Shown here piece after piece: positions 8,604 through 18,442 of a stretch of 64,000 nt of DNA. Both the position numbers and the translations under genes were made by a program. The stretch is from Lachnospiraceae bacterium (GTDB lineage: Bacteria > Bacillota > Clostridia > Lachnospirales > Lachnospiraceae), in contig JAFUXA010000014.1 in the NCBI GenBank assembly GCA_017470985.1, positions 1 through 64,000 of the forward strand, in the 5' to 3' direction. How positions within the stretch are numbered: the first letter of the stretch is position 1; each line of letters starts with the position of its first letter. Below the pieces are notes generated by a model. The model saw only the letters and a list, made by a program, of their open reading frames with translations, had not been told where the DNA came from and made no database searches.

Positions 8604-9383
8604 ATGACAAAAATAATGGGAATTCTAAATGTAACACCAGATTCATTTTCTGATGGAGGAAAGTATAATCATCTTGATGCTGCTTTGATTCATTGTGAGG
8701 AAATGATAAAGGCAGGAGCTGCAATTATCGATTTTGGCGGGGAATCTACTCGTCCAGGATATGAGAAGATTTCTGATGAGGAAGAAATTGACAGAGTCCT
8801 TCCGGTAATCGAGAAAATTAAAGAAAACTTCGATACTACTATTTCTATTGATACTTACAAATCAGCTGTGGCTTCAGCTGCTGTAAAATCCGGTGCAGAT
8901 ATAATAAATGATATCTGGGGATTGCGTTACGATGATAAAATGGCCTCTGTTGTAGTAGATACTCAGGCTGATTATATTATGATGCATAATAGATTGGAAA
9001 ATAATCCTGCCTGGACTATGTCTGACTTTATGGATATGTATAAGGAAGATATAAATTACGCTTTGTCAAAAGGTATAAGTAGGAATAAAATAATATATGA
9101 TCCAGGTATTGGATTTGCCAAGACTCAGGACCAGAATGTGGAAATACTGGCTCATTTGGATGATATGAGACAGCTTGATGTTCCAGTTTTACTTGGAGCT
9201 TCACGAAAGTCTGTCATTAATTATGTATGTAATTTGCCAGTTGATGAGAGATTGGAGGGAACTCTGGCTACTACAGCTGCAGCTGTACTTGCTGGATGTG
9301 AGTATGTGAGAGTTCATGATGTGAAAGAAAATTATAAGTTTATTCAAATGTTTGATGCTTTGATTAAAGCTAGAAATAATTAA
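8604..9383 (+). CDS. folP: Dihydropteroate synthase
   Basis: It condenses 6-hydroxymethyl-7,8-dihydropterin diphosphate with p-aminobenzoate to dihydropteroate, the step targeted by sulfonamides. The 259-aa TIM barrel shows the N-terminal signature GILNVTPDSFSDGG (residues 6-19), the second motif DFGGESTRPGY, SIDTYKS, and YDPGIGFAKT. No insertion typical of sulfonamide-resistant variants is apparent. It is directly followed by the folB-folK fusion, which makes its substrate. Confidence 0.96.
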   Translation: MTKIMGILNVTPDSFSDGGKYNHLDAALIHCEEMIKAGAAIIDFGGESTRPGYEKISDEEEIDRVLPVIEKIKENFDTTISIDTYKSAVASAAVKSGADIINDIWGLRYDDKMASVVVDTQADYIMMHNRLENNPAWTMSDFMDMYKEDINYALSKGISRNKIIYDPGIGFAKTQDQNVEILAHLDDMRQLDVPVLLGASRKSVINYVCNLPVDERLEGTLATTAAAVLAGCEYVRVHDVKENYKFIQMFDALIKARNN

Positions 9384-9399
9384 GAGAAAGTTGTAGGAA

Positions 9400-10236
9400 A
9401 TGGGACAGATAGTAATTAACGGACTCAATGTCTTTGGACATCATGGGGTTTATGAACAGGAAAAAGCCAACGGTCAGAATTTTATTATAAATATTGTTGC
9501 TGAAACTTCTTTTGAGGAAGCTCAGAAGAGTGATGATTTATCCAAGACAATTGATTATGGCACAGTATGTATATTTATCAAGAAATATTTTGAAGACCAT
9601 GCTTATGATCTGTTGGAAAAAGCGGCAAATGAGTTGGCTTTAGAGCTTATTTACACATTTACAGGAATTGATAATCTGACTTTGGAAGTATTGAAACCAG
9701 ATGCGCCAATTTCTGCTGAATTTGACAATGTAGGTGTTCGAATAAATAAGAAATGGACCAAGGTTGCTATAGCTCTTGGAAGTAATATGGGAGATAAGAG
9801 TGCTTATCTGGATGGAGCAATGGAGAAACTTTTAGAGTATCCTCAGATTAGAAATCTAAAGGTTTCAGATTATATTGAGACAAGTCCATATGGTTATACA
9901 AATCAGGAGGACTTCTTAAATGGAGCTGCTATATTTGAGACAATCCTATCTCCATTGGAATTGCTTGAGCTTCTCAACAAGATAGAAGATGAAGCAGGCA
10001 GAACCAGAGAGATTCACTGGGGCCCTAGAACTTTGGACTTAGACATTTTGCTCTATGGAGATGCAGTTATTGATAGTAGAGAGTTGACTGTTCCTCATAT
10101 TGATATGTGTAATCGTGCCTTTGTTTTGGCACCATTGAATTTGATTGCGCCGGGAATGGTTCATCCTGTTAGAAGACGAACTATCAGAGATTTATACAAT
10201 CAGTTGGTTGACAGTTCAAAAAATGAGGAGAAATGA
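9400..10236 (+). CDS. folK: Fused dihydroneopterin aldolase / HPPK (FolB-FolK)
   Basis: Two consecutive enzymes of tetrahydrofolate synthesis are joined in one 278-aa chain. Residues 1 to about 117 are dihydroneopterin aldolase (GLNVFGHHGVYEQEK at the start; LLEKAANEL). Residues about 120-278 are 6-hydroxymethyl-7,8-dihydropterin pyrophosphokinase (IALGSNMGDK; TSPYGYTNQEDFLNGA; GPRTLDLDILLYGD, the HPPK signature). The FolBK fusion is a known arrangement in Firmicutes. It starts 16 bp after folP. GTP cyclohydrolase I (folE) is not present in this cluster. Confidence 0.94.
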   Translation: MGQIVINGLNVFGHHGVYEQEKANGQNFIINIVAETSFEEAQKSDDLSKTIDYGTVCIFIKKYFEDHAYDLLEKAANELALELIYTFTGIDNLTLEVLKPDAPISAEFDNVGVRINKKWTKVAIALGSNMGDKSAYLDGAMEKLLEYPQIRNLKVSDYIETSPYGYTNQEDFLNGAAIFETILSPLELLELLNKIEDEAGRTREIHWGPRTLDLDILLYGDAVIDSRELTVPHIDMCNRAFVLAPLNLIAPGMVHPVRRRTIRDLYNQLVDSSKNEEK

Positions 10237-10239
10237 TAG

Positions 10240-10899
10240 ATGCCTAAATCAAGGATAATATTTAACAGAATAATTCAGCTTATATATCCGCTGTTTGCTT
10301 ATTTTCTGATTTACAATTCCTTGTATATGCTTACAAATAATATATGGGGTGGCTTTATGCCACCTCTGTTTTGGCTGGGAGTATCAGCTGCAATTACAAT
10401 TGTTGTCATATTTTTTATATATGTGCGACTGCCTATTGTGAGAAACACTAAATTTTATAACAGGGATACCTTTAAGTGGGAAATCCTTGGAATTGTTGCT
10501 GTTGTATTTGTTGGAATTCTGTTAAATGTATTATTTACCAAGCTGGGAATTTTACAAATATCAGAATCCTATACAAAAGCCAATGAAGTGTTATATAGTG
10601 GAAATATAATCTGTAAAATAATAGTTAACTGTATGCTGATTCCAGTGCTTGAGGAATTGGTATACCGTGGTTGTATATGTGGTCAGTTGAAAATGTGGCT
10701 TGGTATGTGGCCTGCTGTAATTATATCTGCTTTAATTTTCGGTATGATGCATATGAATCTGGTGCAGTTTCTATATGCTTCAGTTATGGGAATTGCATTG
10801 GGATATGTATACAGTAAGACGGATAAATTACATCTGACAATTCTGGCCCATGGCCTTACGAATTTAGTTGTTGTACTAACAACGATTGTGGGGGGATGA
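10240..10899 (+). CDS. CPBP-family intramembrane glutamic endopeptidase (Abi/CAAX-protease-like)
   Basis: This is a 219-aa polytopic membrane protein with about six hydrophobic segments. It has the three conserved motifs of the CPBP family: EELVYRG with the Glu-Glu pair at residues 138-139 and Arg 143, FGMMHMN, and AHGLTN near the C-terminus. Members cleave prenylated proteins, process or give immunity to bacteriocins, or have unknown substrates. It starts 3 bp after folBK with GAGGAG upstream. No peptide or bacteriocin gene is adjacent. Its neighbours are another membrane protein and an Mbeg1-like hydrolase, so the function is open. Confidence 0.82.
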   Translation: MPKSRIIFNRIIQLIYPLFAYFLIYNSLYMLTNNIWGGFMPPLFWLGVSAAITIVVIFFIYVRLPIVRNTKFYNRDTFKWEILGIVAVVFVGILLNVLFTKLGILQISESYTKANEVLYSGNIICKIIVNCMLIPVLEELVYRGCICGQLKMWLGMWPAVIISALIFGMMHMNLVQFLYASVMGIALGYVYSKTDKLHLTILAHGLTNLVVVLTTIVGG

Positions 10900-10901
10900 A
10901 A

Positions 10902-11648
10902 ATGAAGAATGATAAATATGTAAAACCAAATGAAAATCCAAATATTGTAGGAAATATTGCCATAATATTTACATCGATTATTATGATACTTCTGGGGCTG
11001 GTGCTGATTATGTGTCAACAGGTGAAGATGATATATTTCTGTTATGGAGCAGGTGGCTGTCTGTTATTGTGGGGAATATGGCTTATTAGCAGATATTTCT
11101 TACGCAGAGAATTCAGACAGACTACCAATTATGGTTTTTCCTTTGGGGTACTGTTGGTAATATTGGGAGCAGTGAGTCTCATTCGTTCCAAAGAAATTGC
11201 AGCATCAATTCCAAATTATATGGGACTTATGGTTTTGGCCATGGGTGTTGTAATGCTTCAAAACACAGTACAGTTGAAGAATTTAGAGGGAAAGACCTGG
11301 ATTCTTAGTCTGATCTTTTCCATGAGTGCATGCTTCGCATCTGTTATGATATTGCTTGATTTATGGAAGGTTATGTCTAGATGGCCTGTGGCATTATATG
11401 CAACTCTTATTGCAACAGGAGCATGTTCATTATTGTCATTAATATTTGTAGCAATTAGAACTTCTAAATATCACAAGTCTGTGGCTGTTGAGCTGGATCG
11501 ATATATGGAAGAGGGAGATGAATGGTTCGAGGGATTACAGTCTTTTAGGACAAGCAGTGAAGACGATTCTGATATTGTAAAGGGCAATGTGGAAGAATCT
11601 TCGGTTGATGAAGGTACTGATAATAATTCTGATATATTCGAAGAATAA
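10902..11648 (+). CDS. HdeD-like (DUF308-type) six-TM membrane protein
   Basis: This 248-aa protein has about six hydrophobic helices in residues 15-185 arranged as three pairs, as in HdeD/DUF308 proteins, and a soluble C-terminal tail rich in Asp, Glu and Ser (last 50 residues). No catalytic motif is seen. I chose ATG 10902 over ATG 10896 because the GGGGGG ribosome-binding run (about 10889-10894) is properly spaced for 10902. It overlaps or abuts the CPBP gene and is followed after 17 bp by the Mbeg1-like gene, so the three are probably co-expressed. The function is unknown; assignment to the HdeD family is by hydrophobic pattern only. Confidence 0.6.
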   Translation: MKNDKYVKPNENPNIVGNIAIIFTSIIMILLGLVLIMCQQVKMIYFCYGAGGCLLLWGIWLISRYFLRREFRQTTNYGFSFGVLLVILGAVSLIRSKEIAASIPNYMGLMVLAMGVVMLQNTVQLKNLEGKTWILSLIFSMSACFASVMILLDLWKVMSRWPVALYATLIATGACSLLSLIFVAIRTSKYHKSVAVELDRYMEEGDEWFEGLQSFRTSSEDDSDIVKGNVEESSVDEGTDNNSDIFEE

Positions 11649-11665
11649 TATGGGGGGACGAAGTT

Positions 11666-12817
11666 ATGGCAAATATAAGTGATTACCTGGAATGGAGAGG
11701 AGATATCCCATTTACCGCAGATCCTTTTAATGAGGTTGATAATCTGATTTTATCAGAATTGGCCTATACCAATTTCGAGGGCATTGTAGGAGACAATGGC
11801 CTGGATGACTTTGTGGATATCAAAGATGTATGTAAAACATTCTTTGAGAAATATACTGAGGAAGAGATTATGGCTCAGAATTCATCTACCAAGGTGGCTC
11901 CATTTCTCATGAAGAAGATGATTGATGGTGTTCGCTTTAACAGTTTGAAATTGTGCTGCTATATAAATGATATAGATCAAGATAAGCAATCTCAGTTCTC
12001 AGTTGTTACTTATATTCTGCCGGATGGCTCTTATTTCGTAGCCTTCAGAGGAACGGACAATACTATTGTAGGCTGGAAGGAAGACTTCAATATGTCTTTT
12101 ATGTATGAGACAGAAGGTCAACTTCGTGCTGTGGAATATTTGAATACGCATTTTAAAGGGCTCTTTAAGAAACTTAGAGTTGGAGGGCATTCAAAAGGCG
12201 GTAATTTTGCTGTATTTGCCTCAGCTTTTTGCGAACCTGATATCAGTAGAAAGATTATCAATGTATATTGCAATGATGGTCCGGGATTTCTTCCTGAGAT
12301 TATGAAGAAGGAAGGTTATCAGAAGATTAAACCAAAGGTTATAAGTACTTTGCCTGAGGAATCAGTAGTGGGAATTCTTCTGGAAAATGAAATGGATAAC
12401 CGGTTTGTATTGAGCTCTCAAAAGGGGCCGATGCAACATGACCCAATGAGTTGGCAGATATTGCGAAATAGATTTGTGCTGACAGACAATCTCAAGGAAA
12501 CCAGTGTGATGCTGGATAAGACATTAAAGAATTGGATTTATGGTTTGACACCTGAGGAGAGGAAGGAATTTGTAGATACACTATTCGGCATTTTAGAGTC
12601 CTCAGGAGCTCTGACACTGGACGAGCTTACAAATAATAAGATGAAATCCATGCAGGAGATGGGTAAGTTTCTCAAGGATTTGTCTCCGGAACAACAGACC
12701 ATGATGGGGGAAGTTGTGAAGAGATTTATATCTTCAGGAAATGCAACTCTTGCCAATACTATGCAAAATAATATGGATATTTTCCAGAATAAATTTCACT
12801 CATTTTTTGATAAATAA
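11666..12817 (+). CDS. Mbeg1-like alpha/beta-hydrolase (DUF2974)
   Basis: The 383-aa protein has an alpha/beta-hydrolase core with a lipase-like nucleophile elbow, GGHSKGG (around residues 173-179), and the upstream segment FVAFRGTDNTIVGWKEDF that resembles the oxyanion strand of class 3 lipases. These features match the DUF2974/Mbeg1-like group common in gut Firmicutes. No signal peptide is visible, so it is probably cytosolic. The C-terminal third (from about residue 290) is helical and polar. The substrate is unknown. It ends a three-gene membrane/hydrolase set and is followed by a strong terminator. Confidence 0.8.
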   Translation: MANISDYLEWRGDIPFTADPFNEVDNLILSELAYTNFEGIVGDNGLDDFVDIKDVCKTFFEKYTEEEIMAQNSSTKVAPFLMKKMIDGVRFNSLKLCCYINDIDQDKQSQFSVVTYILPDGSYFVAFRGTDNTIVGWKEDFNMSFMYETEGQLRAVEYLNTHFKGLFKKLRVGGHSKGGNFAVFASAFCEPDISRKIINVYCNDGPGFLPEIMKKEGYQKIKPKVISTLPEESVVGILLENEMDNRFVLSSQKGPMQHDPMSWQILRNRFVLTDNLKETSVMLDKTLKNWIYGLTPEERKEFVDTLFGILESSGALTLDELTNNKMKSMQEMGKFLKDLSPEQQTMMGEVVKRFISSGNATLANTMQNNMDIFQNKFHSFFDK

Positions 12818-12848
12818 TTGATTTAGTGAGAAATAATGAGATATATAG

Positions 12849-12892
12849 AGGAAACGAGAGCATATGAGAGATATGCCCTAGTTTCCTTTTTG
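12849..12892 (+). terminator. Rho-independent terminator after the Mbeg1-like gene
   Basis: AGGAAAC (12849-12855) pairs with GTTTCCT (12881-12887), followed by a T run. A second hairpin (GCATAT/ATATGC) lies inside the loop. It separates the folate/membrane operon from groESL. Confidence 0.8.
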
Positions 12893-12900
12893 ATTATTAG

Positions 12901-12929
12901 TTGTATTTTACAGGAAGGAAAACTATTAT
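12901..12929 (+). promoter_or_regulatory. Sigma-A promoter of groESL
   Basis: TTGTAT (12901-12906) and TATTAT (12924-12929) are spaced by 17 bp. The predicted start site falls immediately before the CIRCE element, the usual layout for HrcA-repressed operons. Confidence 0.7.
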
Positions 12930-12940
12930 ATTACTTGTGT

Positions 12941-12967
12941 TTAGCACTCGATAAGTTGGAGTGCTAA
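12941..12967 (+). promoter_or_regulatory. CIRCE operator (HrcA binding site)
   Basis: TTAGCACTC (12941-12949), a 9-bp spacer and GAGTGCTAA (12959-12967) make a perfect match to the CIRCE consensus. It lies between the promoter and groES, so the HrcA repressor, encoded elsewhere, should block groESL transcription until heat or folding stress occupies the chaperonin. Confidence 0.97.
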
Positions 12968-13005
12968 CAAAGACTTAAGTATATTTTATAGGAGGTATAT
13001 ATATT

Positions 13006-14939
<1,934 letters not shown>

Positions 14940-14948
14940 ATATTTATA

Positions 14949-14988
14949 AATACTGCTTCCTTTGTAAAGGAGGAAGCGGTATTTTTTT
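14949..14988 (+). terminator. Rho-independent terminator of groESL
   Basis: AATACTGCTTCCT pairs with AGGAAGCGGTATT around a short loop, and a run of seven T residues follows (about 14982-14988). Confidence 0.9.
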
Positions 14989-15001
14989 GTGGCTTTGCAA
15001 C

Positions 15002-15030
15002 TTGTGTCAGTATATCAAATATGATAAAAT
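15002..15030 (+). promoter_or_regulatory. Promoter for degV-purA
   Basis: TTGTGT (15002-15007) and TAAAAT (15025-15030) are 17 bp apart, with TG one base before the -10 (extended -10). It lies directly after the groEL terminator. Confidence 0.55.
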
Positions 15031-15078
15031 TTTATCCGTGTGTTAGAGAATTAACATGCATTCAGAAAGGAAAAATTT

Positions 15079-15945
15079 ATGAGCAAAGTTGCAATTTTAA
15101 CTGACAGTAATTCTGGTATTACACAGTCAGAAGCAAAAGAATTAGGTATATATGTGTTGCCTATGCCATTTTACTTTGATGGTGAACTGTTTTATGAAGA
15201 TATAGATTTATCTCAGGAAGATTTCTATTTGAAATTAGCTGAGTCCAAAGAAATTACAACTTCTATGCCTCTTGTAGGTGAAGTTATGGATAAATGGGAT
15301 GAGCTTCTTGAGGAATATGATGAAGTTGTATATATTCCAATGTCTAGTGGCTTGAGCAGTTCTTGTGAGACTGCTTATATGTTGTCACAGGATTATGATG
15401 GCAAGGTAGTTGTTCTTGATTTACAGAGAATTTCTGTAACTATGAAGTTGTCTGTATTTGATGCCAAGAAATTGGCTGATGCAGGTAAGAGTGCTTCTGA
15501 AATCAAGGATATACTTGAAGCTACAAAGATGGATTCATATATCTATATTACAGTCAATACATTGGATTATTTGAGAAAGGGTGGCAGACTTACTCCTGCA
15601 GTTGCAGCCATTGGAAGCTTGTTGAAAATCAAGCCTGTATTACAGATTAGAGGCGAGAAGTTAGATAAGTTCGCTATGGCCAGAACTATGAAGCAGGCTA
15701 AGCAGACCATGCTTGATGCAATTGAAAAGAATATTACTGAAGATTTAAAGGACCCAACAGGTGAGAACACTGTAATCGCCATTGCACATACCAATAATTA
15801 TGAGGCTGCATTGGAATTTAAGGAGGAAGTGTTGAAGCGTTGGCCAGATAGAGAGGTATGGGTTGATCCATTATCACTTTCTGTATCTTGTCATATAGGT
15901 CCAGGTTCTCTTGCAGTTACATGTACCAAAAGACTGGATGTATAA
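15079..15945 (+). CDS. DegV-family fatty-acid-binding protein
   Basis: The 288-aa cytosolic protein has the DegV fold: an N-terminal domain starting VAILTDSNSGI, the conserved YIPMSSGLSSSCETA segment around residues 95-109 that contacts the fatty-acid carboxylate, and a C-terminal domain including TLDYLRKGGRL and the Gly-Pro-Gly-Ser motif HIGPGSLAVT. Some family members deliver fatty acids to FakA kinase for phospholipid synthesis; no FakA is present nearby. An AAAGGA ribosome site precedes the start. The gene is 30 bp from purA and the two are probably co-transcribed, though their roles are unrelated. Confidence 0.9.
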   Translation: MSKVAILTDSNSGITQSEAKELGIYVLPMPFYFDGELFYEDIDLSQEDFYLKLAESKEITTSMPLVGEVMDKWDELLEEYDEVVYIPMSSGLSSSCETAYMLSQDYDGKVVVLDLQRISVTMKLSVFDAKKLADAGKSASEIKDILEATKMDSYIYITVNTLDYLRKGGRLTPAVAAIGSLLKIKPVLQIRGEKLDKFAMARTMKQAKQTMLDAIEKNITEDLKDPTGENTVIAIAHTNNYEAALEFKEEVLKRWPDREVWVDPLSLSVSCHIGPGSLAVTCTKRLDV

Positions 15946-15975
15946 TATATTAATTTGCTTTTAAGGAGGATTACC

Positions 15976-17265
15976 ATGGTAAAAGCTGTAGTAGGAGCCA
16001 ATTGGGGCGACGAAGGAAAAGGAAAAATCACTGATATGATGGCAAAGGATGCGGATATTATTGTTCGTTTCCAGGGAGGAGCAAATGCTGGTCATACTAT
16101 TGTAAATGATTACGGTAGATTTGCACTTCATACATTACCATCAGGTGTGTTCTATGGACATACAACAAGTGTTATTGGAAATGGTGTAGCTCTTGATATT
16201 CCAAAGTTATTTAAAGAAATCAAGAGTATTGTTGATGAAGGAGTGCCTGCTCCAAAGATTTTGGTTTCTGACAGAGCACAGATTGTAATGCCTTATCATG
16301 TCCTCTTTGATCAATATGAGGAGGAGCGCCTGGGTAAAGCTTCCTTTGGTTCTACCAAGTCTGGTATTGCTCCTTTCTATTCTGATAAATATGCCAAGAT
16401 TGGTTTCCAGGTTCAGGAATTATTTGACGAGGAAACATTGAAAGAAAAAGTTAAAAGAGTATGTGAGACCAAGAATGTACTTCTTGAGCACCTTTATCAT
16501 AAGCCTGCAATTAATCCTGATGAGTTGTTAGAGACTCTTCATGAATACAGAGATATGGTTGCACCTTATGTTGCTGATGTTGGAGTATTCTTGAATCAGG
16601 CATTAAAGGATGGCAAGACAATCCTTTTGGAAGGACAGCTTGGTACATTAAAGGATCCAGATCATGGTATCTATCCAATGGTTACATCATCATCTACACT
16701 TGCTCCTTATGGATGTATTGGTGCGGGACTTCCAGCTCAGTCAATTGAGCAGGTTGTTACAGTATGTAAAGCATATTCTTCTGCAGTAGGTGCTGGAGCA
16801 TTTGTCAGTGAATTATTCGGTGATGAAGCTGATGAGCTTCGTAGACGCGGAGGAGATAAGGGTGAATTTGGTGCTACAACAGGTCGTCCTCGTAGAGTAG
16901 GTTGGTTTGACTGTGTGGCTAGTAAATATGGTTGCCGTATGCAGGGAACAACAGATGTTGCATTTACAGTTCTTGATGTATTAGGATATCTGGATGAGAT
17001 TCCTGTATGTGTTGGTTATGAAATTGACGGAGAGGTTACTACAGAATTTCCTGTTACAACAAAGCTTGAGAAGGCTAAACCAGTATTCAAGACTTTACCT
17101 GGATGGAAATGTGATATCCGTGGAATCAGAAATTATGATGAGCTTCCAGAGAACTGCCGCAAATATGTAGAATTTATTGAGGAGCAGATTGGATATCCAA
17201 TTACAATGGTTTCTAATGGACCTGGAAGAGATGAGATTATTTATAGAAAATCAAATATTAAATAG
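15976..17265 (+). CDS. purA: Adenylosuccinate synthetase
   Basis: It catalyses GTP-dependent condensation of IMP and aspartate, the first committed step to AMP. The 429-aa protein starts with VKAVVGANWGDEGKGK, containing the GDEGKGK phosphate loop and catalytic Asp, then GGANAGHTIV and the catalytic His, STLAPYGCIGAG, and TTGRPRRVGWFD for base recognition. The start at ATG 15976 is chosen because AAGGAGG sits just upstream; a longer TTG-initiated frame from 15955 would place that site inside the gene. Two hairpins follow the stop. Confidence 0.97.
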   Translation: MVKAVVGANWGDEGKGKITDMMAKDADIIVRFQGGANAGHTIVNDYGRFALHTLPSGVFYGHTTSVIGNGVALDIPKLFKEIKSIVDEGVPAPKILVSDRAQIVMPYHVLFDQYEEERLGKASFGSTKSGIAPFYSDKYAKIGFQVQELFDEETLKEKVKRVCETKNVLLEHLYHKPAINPDELLETLHEYRDMVAPYVADVGVFLNQALKDGKTILLEGQLGTLKDPDHGIYPMVTSSSTLAPYGCIGAGLPAQSIEQVVTVCKAYSSAVGAGAFVSELFGDEADELRRRGGDKGEFGATTGRPRRVGWFDCVASKYGCRMQGTTDVAFTVLDVLGYLDEIPVCVGYEIDGEVTTEFPVTTKLEKAKPVFKTLPGWKCDIRGIRNYDELPENCRKYVEFIEEQIGYPITMVSNGPGRDEIIYRKSNIK

Positions 17266-17296
17266 TCTAAGTTAATTATATTAACACAGATTTTTT

Positions 17297-17359
17297 ACCT
17301 GATATATTTTTGATGATTTAATCAGGTTTATGAAAAGAAGGTCTGCGGGCCTTCTTTTT
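17297..17359 (+). terminator. Double hairpin / rho-independent terminator after purA
   Basis: ACCTGAT (17297-17303) pairs with ATCAGGT (17321-17327). A second GC-rich hairpin then forms from AGAAGG and CCTTCT (about 17336-17355), followed by TTTTT. The second hairpin is the likely terminator. The remaining 17360-17502 is AT-rich and shows no clear gene or confident promoter. Confidence 0.8.
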
Positions 17360-17502
17360 GTTTGGTATTTAAACATATGCATATAAATTAGGGGATTATA
17401 AACATACATTATTCATATTTGATTCATTTTTGACACACATGAAATAATTAAAATTAAAAATATATGTACAGTTACCCTAAATGAAGAAGGAGGATAAATA
17501 AA

Positions 17503-18441
17503 TTGCTAGAAGTACAAAATATTGTCAAAACTTATGGCGATGTAAATGCTGTAAATGGTATAAGCTTCAAAGTTGAACCTGGCAAGATATATGGTTTGTT
17601 AGGCAAAAATGGTGCTGGCAAATCTACAACTATGAATATAATGACAGGCTATATTGGGGCGACCAGCGGCACGGTGACAATTGATGGTCACGATATTTTC
17701 AAGGAGGCAGGCAAGGCCAAGAAGCATATTGGTTATCTGCCGGAAATTCCACCTTTATATACAGATATGACTGTATATGAGTATCTGGAATTCTGCGCCC
17801 AGCTGAAGGAAGTTCCTAAGAAGGAGAGAGACTCTGTCATTTATGATGTTATGACACAGGTTCAGATTGATGATATTGAAAACCGTCTTATCAAGAATCT
17901 ATCTAAAGGTTATAAGCAGAGAGTCGGTCTGGCTCAGGCTTTAATCGGATATCCGGATATTATAATTTTAGATGAACCTACAGTTGGTCTTGATCCATCT
18001 CAGATGGTTGAGATTAGAGAGCTTATAAAGGAATTAGGTAAGAGTCATACTGTGATTTTAAGCTCACATATTTTATCAGAGATTCAGGCTGTGTGCGATT
18101 ATGTCTTTATTATTGATAATGGTAGACTTATTGCAAGTGACTATGTAGAGAATCTGGCTTCTAATCTAAATTCCACTACAGAATTGATTCTGTCTGTGAA
18201 GGGTGATGAGAATTCTATTAGAGATATTCTGGAAAATATTGATGCTATCAGTGAGTTTAATATCTCTAATGGTGAAAATGGTTCTCTTTGTCTAGTGCTG
18301 AAAATGAATTCAAACAGTGATATCAGAGAGAATTTGTCCATGGATTTGGCAAAGGCTGGTATTGTAATCCTTGAAATGAAGGAGAACAAGCAGTCTTTGG
18401 AAGATGTATTTATAGAATTAACAGAGAAGGAGGAGAACTAG
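17503..18441 (+). CDS. ABC transporter ATP-binding protein (GldA-like)
   Basis: This is the nucleotide-binding subunit of an ABC-2-type exporter, 312 aa. The Walker A GLLGKNGAGKSTT lies near residue 33, the Q-loop follows, then the signature LSKGYKQRVGLAQAL, Walker B IIILDEPTVGLDP and the H-loop in ILSSHIL. The C-terminal 90 residues form an extra domain as in GldA/CcmA-type ATPases. The start codon is TTG, supported by AGGAGG at 17488-17493 with a 9-nt spacing. It is paired (1 bp gap) with a membrane protein that fuses GldF- and GldG-like halves. The substrate is unknown. Confidence 0.9.
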   Translation: MLEVQNIVKTYGDVNAVNGISFKVEPGKIYGLLGKNGAGKSTTMNIMTGYIGATSGTVTIDGHDIFKEAGKAKKHIGYLPEIPPLYTDMTVYEYLEFCAQLKEVPKKERDSVIYDVMTQVQIDDIENRLIKNLSKGYKQRVGLAQALIGYPDIIILDEPTVGLDPSQMVEIRELIKELGKSHTVILSSHILSEIQAVCDYVFIIDNGRLIASDYVENLASNLNSTTELILSVKGDENSIRDILENIDAISEFNISNGENGSLCLVLKMNSNSDIRENLSMDLAKAGIVILEMKENKQSLEDVFIELTEKEEN

Positions 18442-18442
18442 A

